7,136 bases of DNA from an uncultured Paracoccaceae bacterium (GTDB taxonomy: Bacteria > Pseudomonadota > Alphaproteobacteria > Rhodobacterales > Rhodobacteraceae), in assembly GCA_938038825.1 (NCBI GenBank), contig CALHST010000296.1, positions 1 to 7,136 on the forward strand, written 5' to 3'. The translations under genes and the position numbers were made by a program. Every line of letters begins with the position of its first letter. Within the stretch, counting starts at the first letter, position 1. The notes beneath the pieces are model-generated. The model was not told where the DNA came from and did not search any database. It saw only the letters and a list, made by a program, of their open reading frames with translations. Shown here piece after piece: positions 1 through 5,040 of this stretch.

Positions 1-105
1 TCCGACGTTGATGTGGCCCGTATCGAACAGGTCTTGCCAATTGGATGGGCGCATGGGGATCGGTATTCCGAAGATCAGTGGATTGGCCCGGAACGCTACT
101 GCTGA
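1..105 (+). CDS. C-terminal end of an unrecognised protein (5' truncated)
   Basis: An open frame enters from the left edge in frame 1 and stops at TGA 103-105, giving 34 residues. The visible tail is hydrophilic and rich in acidic and aromatic residues (it contains GWAHGDRYSEDQW and ends in ERYC). I do not recognise the family. The reading frame is open from base 1 and the composition looks protein-like, but the fragment is short enough that chance openness cannot be excluded. It lies 113 nt upstream of the next start codon on the same strand. A 5-bp hairpin follows at 118-131 without a T tract, so there is no convincing terminator. Confidence 0.5.
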   Translation, partial: SDVDVARIEQVLPIGWAHGDRYSEDQWIGPERYC

Positions 106-133
106 GGGCGGTTTTCGGCCCGCCTACGGGCGA

Positions 134-163
134 TTGACACAAAACCTCACAGATCAGTGCTTT
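134..163 (+). promoter_or_regulatory. Candidate promoter for the exported protein / rhodanese pair
   Basis: TTGACA at 134-139 is a perfect sigma70-type -35 box. The best -10 hexamer at acceptable spacing is poor (TGCTTT at 158-163, 18-nt spacer). The position, about 55 nt before the chosen start codon, fits a promoter for the gene pair at 219-1165. The call rests almost entirely on the -35 element. Confidence 0.3.
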
Positions 164-218
164 GGGGTTTGCGCGTTTCACGGGTAGTTTCGAGGCAGTT
201 TTTACGAAAGGCCACCTT

Positions 219-764
219 ATGCGCTTCATTCTTGCCCTTGCTGCTGTCTGTTTTCTAAGCCTGCCTGCCCTTGCGCAGACAGCTGAGGATCAGCCCGAAA
301 ATCCTTTGGTCGGGCCAATGACTGCCTCGAAATTAATGACCATTATTCGATTGATCGATTCCGAAGCGCGGGTGTCGACCAACGCAGCTGAACTTACAAT
401 CCAAGACATTCCAGTCATTGTTATTGCCGACGAAGGCGCGGACCGCATGCGGGCAATGGTGCCAATTCGCAGCGCGTCCGAATTGGACGACAAAGAATTG
501 ATGCGCTTGATGCAGGCTAATTTCGACAGCGCTTTGGATGCGCGTTACGCTGTGGCGGATGGCCGTCTGTGGGGGGTGTTTATCCATCCCTTGTCACCGC
601 TGGAACACCGCCAATTCTTGTCCGGTCTCCTACAAACTGTGAACGTGGCGCGGTCTTATGGAACCGCATATTCTGGCGGTGGCGTGACCTTTGGGGGCGG
701 CGACAGCAACGAGATTTTTCGCAAGCAGCTTGAAGATTTGCTGGATAAAAGCGAAGAATTATAA
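219..764 (+). CDS. Exported protein with YbjN / type III chaperone-like fold (putative)
   Basis: This encodes a 181-residue protein. Residues 1-19 form a Sec signal peptide: MRF, a hydrophobic core, then a PALA cleavage site before Gln20, so the product is probably periplasmic. The mature part begins with helix-like PMTASKLMTIIRLID (33-47). It continues with beta-rich segments (PVIVIADEG, MRAMVPI), a helical LMRLMQANFD (94-103), and DARYAVADGRLWGVFIHPLSPL (107-128). That order resembles the YbjN / CesT-like chaperone fold, but this is an impression of pattern, not a search result. A glycine-rich stretch (152-161) and an acidic, helical C-terminus follow. I chose ATG 219 over the TTG at 162 because AAAGG (207-211) lies 7 nt upstream and the signal peptide then starts cleanly. 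It is followed after 23 nt by the rhodanese gene, so the two are probably cotranscribed. The molecular function is unknown. Confidence 0.85.
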   Translation: MRFILALAAVCFLSLPALAQTAEDQPENPLVGPMTASKLMTIIRLIDSEARVSTNAAELTIQDIPVIVIADEGADRMRAMVPIRSASELDDKELMRLMQANFDSALDARYAVADGRLWGVFIHPLSPLEHRQFLSGLLQTVNVARSYGTAYSGGGVTFGGGDSNEIFRKQLEDLLDKSEEL

Positions 765-787
765 AGGTTCAAAAAAGGGACAAACAG

Positions 788-1165
788 ATGAAAACGGCCA
801 AAGATTTTATGACCGAAGCAAACGCTGCGGTGGCGCGCATCAGTGCTGAAGACGCAATTGAAGCCTATAACGCGGGTGGTGGCGTGTTTGTTGATGTACG
901 GGATTCCGGGGCGATTGCCCAATCGGGTACCATCAAGGGCGCGTTACGTGTTCCGCGCGGGATGATTGAATTTGTGGCGGACCCCGCTGTCGAGGCGTTT
1001 CACAATCCTGCATTTGCCAAAGACGCGCAATTGTACCTGGTTTGTGGTGCAGGCGGTCAAGCGGCTTTGGCGGGCAAGACCTTGAAAGATATGGGTTTCG
1101 AAAACGTGACCAATGTGGGCGGCTTTGGGGATTGGAAAGCCGCAGGCGGTCCTGTCGAAAGTTAA
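788..1165 (+). CDS. Single-domain rhodanese-like protein
   Basis: This 125-residue protein has no signal peptide and is probably cytoplasmic. Rhodanese-domain landmarks run from about residue 18 to 122: FVDVRD (34-39), the GALRVPRGMI segment (51-60) matching the usual 'GHIPGAINIP' region, LYLVC with Cys86 at the catalytic position, then GKTLKDMGFENVTNVGGFGDW (96-116), the normal end of the fold. Rhodaneses transfer sulfane sulfur through a persulfide on this cysteine. The active-site loop reads C-G-A-G-G-Q-A, whereas many family members have C-x-S-G-x-R-S. The usual arginine is replaced by Gln91, so substrate preference may differ. AGGGA at 776-780 lies 7 nt before the ATG. It is downstream of, and probably cotranscribed with, the exported protein at 219-764. 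The physiological sulfur donor and acceptor cannot be read from sequence. Confidence 0.93.
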   Translation: MKTAKDFMTEANAAVARISAEDAIEAYNAGGGVFVDVRDSGAIAQSGTIKGALRVPRGMIEFVADPAVEAFHNPAFAKDAQLYLVCGAGGQAALAGKTLKDMGFENVTNVGGFGDWKAAGGPVES

Positions 1166-1182
1166 GCGCATCTATGTGCAAT

Positions 1183-1211
1183 CGCTGTGCAGTCGGCACA
1201 ATGCGTACAAT
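1183..1211 (+). promoter_or_regulatory. Candidate promoter with overlapping inverted repeat upstream of the ABC transporter genes
   Basis: TACAAT at 1206-1211 is a good -10 hexamer. The region 17 nt upstream (1183-1188, CGCTGT) is a poor -35. Between them lies the inverted repeat TGTGC-AGTCG-GCACA (1186-1200), placed where a repressor or activator could act. A second possibility is TTGCTC 1229-1234 with CATACT 1251-1256 at 16-nt spacing. The choice between them matters because the second would start the transcript after the 5' arm of the hairpin described at 1252-1285. Confidence 0.35.
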
Positions 1212-1251
1212 ATAGACCTGCGTCAGGCTTGCTCTTTTGCGGGCCTGCGCC

Positions 1252-1285
1252 ATACTCCCTTCAAAGACACAAATCCTGGGAGTAT
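1252..1285 (+). promoter_or_regulatory. Inverted repeat enclosing the ribosome binding site of the binding-protein gene
   Basis: ATACTCCC (1252-1259) and GGGAGTAT (1278-1285) are perfect 8-bp complements separated by 18 nt. The 3' arm contains GGGAG (1278-1282), the Shine-Dalgarno sequence, 7 nt before ATG 1290. If the transcript begins upstream of 1252, this helix would mask the SD. That could be translational control or an operator on DNA; sequence alone does not decide. Confidence 0.5.
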
Positions 1286-1289
1286 CACC

Positions 1290-2084
1290 ATGCGAGCATT
1301 GATTGCCGCCACAGCGCTAAGCGCACTTACCTTCGCCACGGCAGTATCTGCGGACGGGCATTTGCCCAACCTTGACGGACGCGAGGTCGTCGTGGTGACG
1401 GAAAACGCCTATCCTCCACTGCAGTTCGTGGATCCATCCAGCAGCGAGGCTGTAGGCTGGGAATATGACGCAATGGTCGAGATCGCCAAGCGCATCAATA
1501 TCACGGTTACTTACGAAAATATCAGCTGGGATGCGATGATCCCAGCGGTGTCCGAAGGGCAGTTTGATGTGGGCATGACGGGCATCACTATCCGCGAAGA
1601 CCGTAAGGAAAAGGTCGATTTTTCAGATAAATACATGACATCTGAGATGGTTATGCTTGTACGGGGCGATGAAGAACGCTTTGGCGATTCCAAGAGTTTT
1701 GCGGCTGACGATGATCTGCTGATGGCCGCGCAACCCGGCACCACACCGTTTTATGTGGGGGTCTATGATGTGCTGGACGGAGACGAAGCCAATCCACGTA
1801 TCAAGCTGTTCGAAACCTTTGGCGCAGGTGTGCAGGCACTGCGGGCTGGTGACGTCGATCTTGTTCTGACAGATGGCACTGCGGGCAATGGCTATGTCGA
1901 AGCGTCCGAGGGCAAACTGAAGATTGTCGGCGACAAGCTGGGCACCGAAGACTTTGGGTTTATCTTCCCAAAGGGGTCTGATCTGGTTGATCCGATTAAT
2001 GCTGCGATTGCAGACATGACCAAAGACGGCACAATTGATGCGCTGAACAAAAAGTGGTTCCTAGACTACAAAATCGGCGGCTAA
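1290..2084 (+). CDS. Polar amino acid ABC transporter, periplasmic substrate-binding protein
   Basis: A 264-residue solute-binding protein of family 3 (SBP_bac_3). Residues 1-21 are a signal peptide (MRALIAATALSALTFATAVSA). Family landmarks in the mature part are TENAYPPLQFVD (38-48), EYDAMVEIAKR (58-68), SWDAMIPAVSEGQFDVGMTGITI (79-101), then REDRKEKVDFSDKY (102-115), and near the C-terminus DGTIDALNKKWF (246-257). By analogy with HisJ-type proteins, Arg105 should bind the ligand alpha-carboxylate and Asp195 in LTDGTAGNGY the alpha-amino group, which points to an amino acid ligand without naming it. ATG 1290 is preferred over an upstream extension to 1113 because it has an SD and a signal peptide, while the extension would overlap the rhodanese gene. 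It delivers its ligand to the permease encoded 3 nt downstream. Ligand specificity is not predictable here. Confidence 0.95.
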   Translation: MRALIAATALSALTFATAVSADGHLPNLDGREVVVVTENAYPPLQFVDPSSSEAVGWEYDAMVEIAKRINITVTYENISWDAMIPAVSEGQFDVGMTGITIREDRKEKVDFSDKYMTSEMVMLVRGDEERFGDSKSFAADDDLLMAAQPGTTPFYVGVYDVLDGDEANPRIKLFETFGAGVQALRAGDVDLVLTDGTAGNGYVEASEGKLKIVGDKLGTEDFGFIFPKGSDLVDPINAAIADMTKDGTIDALNKKWFLDYKIGG

Positions 2085-2087
2085 AAT

Positions 2088-2876
2088 TTGCGACGATCCA
2101 ACGAGGACAGCGACTTTCCATATTGGTTGGTCGCTGTCGCGCTTTTGCTGGTCTGGGCTTTCTGGCAAGTGGCGACCAATGACATCTATGGCGATGTTTT
2201 CAATAAATTAAAACGCGGCGTCGGCATCACCATAATGGTGAGTGTCGTGGGCTATGTCTTTGCCTGTTTGTTGGGTCTGACCCTCGCGTTGATGCAGCTT
2301 TCCGGATCCATAATCCTGCGCCAGATCGCCCGGTTTTACGTAGAAGTCATGCGCGGCTTACCGATTTTGGTTTTGCTGCTTTATGTGGCGTTTGTGTTGG
2401 CGCCTGCTCTTGTTGCCTTGTGGAATTGGTTGCCGTTCGAAGACATACGAACACGGGATTTTCCCTTGTTGTGGCGAGCTGTTTTGGCGCTGGTTCTGGC
2501 CTATGCCAGCTTTCTGGCAGAGGTTTTTCGGGCCGGTTTACAATCCATTGACGAAGGTCAGATCGAAGCGGCCGAAGCACTTGGCCTTAGCCGTATGCAA
2601 CGGTTCCGCTTTATCATTTTGCCGCAGGCGATCCGCGTGATCATGCCACCTTTGGGCAATGATTTTGTGGCGATGGTCAAAGACTCCAGCCTTGTATCTG
2701 TGGTTGGGGTTCTGGACATTGCGCAGATTGGTAAGGTCACCGCCGCTGGCAATTTCCGATATTTTGAAACCTATAATGTTGTGGCTTTGATTTACTTGAC
2801 CATGACCATTGTTCTTTCGCTTGGGTTGCGTGCGGTCGAGCAACGATTGAAGCAACGCACCCATGACGCGTCTTGA
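2088..2876 (+). CDS. Polar amino acid ABC transporter permease (HisM/GlnP type)
   Basis: A 262-residue inner-membrane permease. Hydrophobic segments lie at about 11-31, 48-70, 92-112, 130-147, 190-212 and 229-249. The family signature VEVMRGLPILVLLLY (85-99) is present, as is the EAA loop that contacts the ATPase, E160-AAEALGLSRMQRFRFIILPQ-A181, followed by PPLGNDFVAMVKDSSLVSVVG (187-207). Length and segment order match the His/Glu/Gln permease family, and no domain is missing. The start is TTG 2088; no ATG or GTG start upstream of the first membrane segment is available in frame. Only weak SD-like CGGCGG (2075-2080) precedes it, so translation is probably coupled to the binding-protein gene, whose stop codon ends 3 nt earlier. 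Neither an ATPase gene nor a second permease gene follows, so the transporter must use an ATPase encoded elsewhere, or work as a homodimer with a shared ATPase. Confidence 0.95.
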   Translation: MRRSNEDSDFPYWLVAVALLLVWAFWQVATNDIYGDVFNKLKRGVGITIMVSVVGYVFACLLGLTLALMQLSGSIILRQIARFYVEVMRGLPILVLLLYVAFVLAPALVALWNWLPFEDIRTRDFPLLWRAVLALVLAYASFLAEVFRAGLQSIDEGQIEAAEALGLSRMQRFRFIILPQAIRVIMPPLGNDFVAMVKDSSLVSVVGVLDIAQIGKVTAAGNFRYFETYNVVALIYLTMTIVLSLGLRAVEQRLKQRTHDAS

Positions 2877-3060
2877 TACAGCGCGCGGTGTATTTGGCAC
2901 TTTTGCTGCGCTCGGCTTGTTAAATTCCTTATTTTTGTGACAGAAAAATGGGGTGTAAATTTTCAAAATTTCGTCGGTTTATCGCGGCTGCAAAACCCAG
3001 TAGTGAACACGCTGTGCGCAGGTTAAGGTTAGGTCATTCAGCACAGGGCAGGGCGATCAA
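2877..3060. other. Intergenic region before the flavoprotein gene
   Basis: No convincing terminator for the transporter genes was found. The middle is AT-rich (about 2919-2972), suitable for a promoter, but I could not place good -35 and -10 boxes. A short tandem GGTTA-A-GGTTA occurs at 3021-3031. Two adjacent AGGGC copies (3045-3054) precede the start codon, the second acting as the SD with 7-nt spacing to ATG 3061. Confidence 0.4.
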
Positions 3061-3705
3061 ATGACCGACTTAAATCCAGAGTTTATTGTGAAAGACGAAG
3101 TGGATCTAAGATCACATTTTGCGGAAACACATCCCATAGCTGTGCAAAAATGCCTGGATCACTTGGACCCACATGCAAAAGAATTTATCGGCCGTGCCCC
3201 GTTTTTGTGCATTGGAACACAAACCAAAAAAGGAACTGCGGATGTCAGTCCCCGTGGTGATCCCGCAGGGTTTGTTCAGGTTCTTGATGACAAGACCTTG
3301 ATGATTCCTGATCGGCCCGGAAACAACCGTTTGGACACGTTGTCCAATATCATTAGCAACCCGGTTGTGGGTCTTTTGTTCATGGTGCCGGGATTTGACG
3401 AAACGATGCGGATCAATGGATCAGCGCAACTGACCCGCGATCCCGCGTTGCTGGAACAGATGTCGGTTCATGACCGGGTGCCAAAGATGGCGATTGTGGT
3501 GCATATCCACGAAGTTTTTATTCACTGCGCCAAAGCCTTTCGCCGCGCAAAGCTATGGGATCCAACCCAACATCAGGACCGCAACGAGATGCCATCGCTG
3601 ATCAAAATCGTGCTGGATCAAACAACTGGGGCGCCAGAGGACTCAGCAGAGTTGGACAAGCTCGATCAGGGGCTAGAGCAAAGTTATCGCACGACGCTGT
3701 ATTGA
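3061..3705 (+). CDS. FMN-binding flavoprotein, pyridoxamine 5'-phosphate oxidase superfamily (MSMEG_1061-like)
   Basis: A 214-residue cytoplasmic protein without signal peptide. The split-barrel flavin-binding fold is indicated by APFLCIGTQTKKGTADVSPRGDPAGF (46-71), then LDDKTLMIPDRPGNNRLDTLSNIISNPVVGLLFMVPG (75-111) and ETMRINGSAQLTRD (114-127). SPRGDPAGF and IPDRPGNNRLDT are hallmarks I associate with the MSMEG_1061 family of FMN-dependent PPOX-type proteins, whose members are small redox enzymes, mostly of unknown substrate. IHCAKAFRRAKLW (154-166) also fits that family. The last ~30 residues are a hydrophilic, acidic tail. The ATG has AGGG at 3050-3053 upstream. It stands alone: 184 nt after the permease and with no same-strand partner of clear function downstream. 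True PdxH activity is unlikely, since the known PdxH arrangement is different. Confidence 0.9.
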   Translation: MTDLNPEFIVKDEVDLRSHFAETHPIAVQKCLDHLDPHAKEFIGRAPFLCIGTQTKKGTADVSPRGDPAGFVQVLDDKTLMIPDRPGNNRLDTLSNIISNPVVGLLFMVPGFDETMRINGSAQLTRDPALLEQMSVHDRVPKMAIVVHIHEVFIHCAKAFRRAKLWDPTQHQDRNEMPSLIKIVLDQTTGAPEDSAELDKLDQGLEQSYRTTLY

Positions 3706-3766
3706 AGGGGTGACGTTGCTCAAAGGATTGGCAATATTTTGCGCGCTTTGGTGTGTGCCGCAAGGT

Positions 3767-3784
3767 CTGTGATTTACGTCACAG
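3767..3784. promoter_or_regulatory. Perfect Crp/Fnr-type palindrome
   Basis: CTGTGA-TTTACG-TCACAG is an 18-bp perfect inverted repeat around a 6-nt centre. It contains TGTGA-N6-TCACA, the consensus bound by Crp-type members of the Crp/Fnr superfamily. It lies 62 nt after the flavoprotein stop codon and 54 nt before the start of a short ORF with a good SD at 3839, so it most likely controls a rightward transcript. If TACACA (3805-3810) were the -10, the palindrome would be centred near -41.5, the class II activator position. With TATAAC (3819-3824) it would be near -55. Confidence 0.6.
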
Positions 3785-3813
3785 TTTGGGGGGGCGACTC
3801 TCCTTACACATAG

Positions 3814-3838
3814 TGGGATATAACAAGGAATTATCCCA
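3814..3838 (+). promoter_or_regulatory. Inverted repeat with a ribosome binding site in its loop
   Basis: TGGGATA (3814-3820) and TATCCCA (3832-3838) are perfect 7-bp complements separated by 11 nt. The loop holds AAGGAA (3825-3830), an SD for the ATG at 3839 that directly follows the second arm. TATAAC (3819-3824) inside the repeat could alternatively be a -10 box, in which case the repeat would be an operator, not an RNA hairpin. Confidence 0.45.
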
Positions 3839-3904
3839 ATGACACTTTTGAAAGCTGCCACTTCTGCCCTGTCAGGGACCACTGCAAACTTAGGTGCGTT
3901 TTGA
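3839..3904 (+). CDS. Short ORF, 21 aa (leader peptide, or start of a broken small gene)
   Basis: ATG 3839 is preceded by AAGGAA at 8-nt spacing and by a candidate promoter with a Crp/Fnr-type palindrome. The frame encodes MTLLKAATSALSGTTANLGAF and stops at TGA 3902-3904. The peptide is alanine/threonine rich and matches nothing I recognise. Its stop overlaps the ATG of the next short ORF as TGATG. After two in-frame stops the same frame reopens at 3932-3988 with protein-like sequence (LAKAVAEVFLDGVVAAG). One fewer T at 3899-3902 and one more T at 3934-3936 would join the parts into a ~50-aa protein. Leader peptide, pseudogene, sequence error and coincidence all remain possible. Confidence 0.35.
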   Translation: MTLLKAATSALSGTTANLGAF

Positions 3905-4077
3905 TGCCGCTGCCGGCCGGAATGGCCGTGATCTTTAGCAAAAGCAGTGGCAGAAGTCTTTTTGGATGGCGTCGTCGCGGCTGGTTAAGCCGCAAGAGCT
4001 ATCCTTCGATTAAATTGCCTGTGGCACGTGTTCCGGCGTTCTTGTGGGCGCGCGCAGAACGCACGAATGATTTGTAA
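3904..4077 (+). CDS. Short overlapping ORF, 57 aa, hypothetical
   Basis: ATG 3904 overlaps the stop of the preceding 21-aa ORF (TGATG), the usual arrangement for translational coupling. It runs to TAA 4075-4077. The product would be strongly basic, with a WRRRG cluster near residue 22 and several aromatic residues. It has no signal peptide, and I do not recognise it. It has no SD of its own. The initial MPLPAG resembles the VPLPA sorting motif by chance, but no hydrophobic helix follows it. An 8-bp hairpin starts 5 nt after the stop codon. The region may instead be a structured non-coding transcript. Confidence 0.25.
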   Translation: MPLPAGMAVIFSKSSGRSLFGWRRRGWLSRKSYPSIKLPVARVPAFLWARAERTNDL

Positions 4078-4081
4078 ATCC

Positions 4082-4115
4082 CGGCCTGACTGAAAATCGT
4101 GACTTAATCAGGCCG
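4082..4115. terminator. Convergent hairpin, possible bidirectional terminator
   Basis: CGGCCTGA (4082-4089) and TCAGGCCG (4108-4115) form a perfect 8-bp stem with an 18-nt loop. It sits between the end of the short + strand ORFs (4077) and the end of the - strand gene (4132), where a shared terminator is expected. The T-rich tracts are weak: GAATTT on the + side and GGATTT on the - side. Efficiency is doubtful. Confidence 0.45.
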
Positions 4116-4131
4116 AATTTGGTGCGCATAA

Positions 4132-4725
4132 CTAAGTGGATTTTCGTTTCAACCGTAAGATCCCAAGACCACTTAACAACAAGACCACACCGGCCGGTAA
4201 TGGAATTTGGCTGGGCGACGAAAACGTCAGGGTTTGCTGAGCAAAAGGCCCATTGGGATCCCGCGAAAAGAATGCTGTGACGTTGCCTTGGACTGCTGTT
4301 GCCGTGCTGTAAAGGGCCGGCAAATCGGACACGTCCGTAAATGTCAGACCGGTCCCCAGTTGGATATCATATTCAAAGTCGCGCCCGCCCGGAAAGTCAA
4401 AGTCCCCCGTTAATCCCGCAAGATCGCCGGAAACGGTCATGACGCCCGTGATGGGGTCGTAATCATAGGTGTTTCCATCCCCTGCGGTGACTCCGCTTAC
4501 ATTAAAGGGTGCGCCGGGAAACGACAGAAAAAGCAACGGTTCCGGGAAAATTGTCATGGTTTCCAGACGAAACGTGCCGTCTGCGCCAGTGGTGGAATAA
4601 AATCCAAGGTTGGTGCTTTGCCCGTCGCCCGTGATGTCATCTATCCCAACGGTCAAGGTGACAGCCGCTGCTTGAAGGGCCGTGAAGAACACCACGGCGA
4701 ATGCCGACGAAAGAGTTCTGATCAT
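4132..4725 (-). CDS. Exported protein with VPLPA-CTERM exosortase sorting signal
   Basis: A 197-residue protein. Residues 1-21 are a signal peptide (a hydrophobic stretch ending LQAAA). The mature body (about 22-170) is rich in Gly, Thr, Asp and Phe, contains no cysteine, and reads as a beta-rich extracellular domain. The C-terminus has the three parts of a PEP-CTERM-like signal: IPLPAG (174-179), a short hydrophobic helix VVLLLSGLGIL (180-190), and a basic end RLKRKST. This is the VPLPA-CTERM variant known from Rhodobacterales, where a dedicated exosortase is thought to recognise and process such proteins at the inner membrane. The ATG has an excellent SD, AAGGAG (+ positions 4733-4738), at 7-nt spacing. 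It is transcribed away from rpsA and converges with the short ORFs to its left. No exosortase or polysaccharide gene is in the window. The specific role is unknown; surface or biofilm-matrix proteins are typical. Confidence 0.88.
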   Translation of the reverse strand: MIRTLSSAFAVVFFTALQAAAVTLTVGIDDITGDGQSTNLGFYSTTGADGTFRLETMTIFPEPLLFLSFPGAPFNVSGVTAGDGNTYDYDPITGVMTVSGDLAGLTGDFDFPGGRDFEYDIQLGTGLTFTDVSDLPALYSTATAVQGNVTAFFSRDPNGPFAQQTLTFSSPSQIPLPAGVVLLLSGLGILRLKRKST

Positions 4726-4751
4726 CTTAAATCTCCTTATTCAATAGGGTG

Positions 4752-4780
4752 ATCATTGCAGCCGATGGGCATTGCAGCAA
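4752..4780 (-). promoter_or_regulatory. Candidate promoter of the VPLPA-CTERM gene, with a 9-bp direct repeat
   Basis: On the - strand, TTGCTG (+ 4775-4780) and AATGAT (+ 4752-4757) are separated by 17 nt, giving a transcript start near 4745 and a leader of about 20 nt that includes the SD. GCTGCAATG occurs twice here (+ 4770-4778 and 4754-4762), 16 bp apart, overlapping both boxes. The repeat could be an operator or just part of the promoter. Confidence 0.4.
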
Positions 4781-4973
4781 GTATGGAAATTCGGGGCTTT
4801 TGGAGTAAACCCGCGCTCCGTTGGGCCGAAATGGTCGACATGAAAGGCAGATTCTGCAGTGGCATTTTGCGTTGGAGGGTGCTGCGGCGGACAGCCTGTC
4901 GCGAAACACAAGTGGACCGATGGGGCACCTAAAGCGGTTCCTTGCCAAGCAGCGTGTCGGCTGTCTTAGGGTC
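4781..4973. other. Intergenic stretch without recognisable gene
   Basis: Open frames cross this segment on both strands, but none has a believable start, SD or protein-like composition. It could include degraded coding sequence. I recognise no family and see no repeat or RNA gene. Confidence 0.4.
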
Positions 4974-5002
4974 TTGCTCTTGCAGTCATGTTGTCCTATA
5001 CG
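4974..5002 (+). promoter_or_regulatory. Candidate rpsA promoter
   Basis: TTGCTC (4974-4979) and TATACG (4997-5002) are separated by 17 nt and followed by GC-rich CGCGC, a discriminator type seen at stringently controlled ribosomal promoters. The predicted start near 5009 would give rpsA a leader of about 140 nt. It is the best-spaced candidate I found upstream of rpsA on the + strand. Confidence 0.5.
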
Positions 5003-5015
5003 CGCGCTTGTTGAA

Positions 5016-5031
5016 GCGAGGGAACACTCGC
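5016..5031 (+). promoter_or_regulatory. Leader hairpin upstream of the rpsA-leader terminator
   Basis: GCGAG (5016-5020) and CTCGC (5027-5031) flank the hexaloop GGAACA. It is the first stem of the predicted leader RNA, 9 nt before the terminator stem, and could be part of a sensor or of a small RNA body. Confidence 0.4.
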
Positions 5032-5040
5032 ACACATGAG

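Noticed and set aside
118..131. GCCCG-CCTA-CGGGC hairpin as terminator of the leftmost gene
   Set aside because: The stem is only 5 bp and no T tract follows; a TTGACA promoter element follows instead.
162..218. TTG start 19 codons upstream for the exported protein
   Set aside because: It would bury the signal peptide internally and has no SD. ATG 219 has AAAGG at good spacing.
1113..1289. 59-codon N-terminal extension of the binding protein
   Set aside because: It overlaps the rhodanese gene and would place residues before an evident signal peptide. ATG 1290 has an SD at 7 nt.
2863..2940. 25-aa ORF overlapping the permease stop codon (MTRLDTARGVFGTFAALG...)
   Set aside because: The overlap looks like coupling and the peptide is partly hydrophobic, but there is no SD and it is too short to support without conservation data.
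3673..3882. 69-codon open frame on the - strand
   Set aside because: It overlaps the end of the flavoprotein gene and the Crp/Fnr-type site, with no SD or protein-like pattern.
3904..3939. MPLPAG at the start of the 57-aa ORF as a second VPLPA-CTERM signal
   Set aside because: The motif must lie near a C-terminus and be followed by a hydrophobic helix. Here it is N-terminal and followed by polar residues.
4821..5039. 72-codon open frame on the + strand upstream of rpsA
   Set aside because: It crosses the candidate rpsA promoter, has no SD and no recognisable protein pattern.
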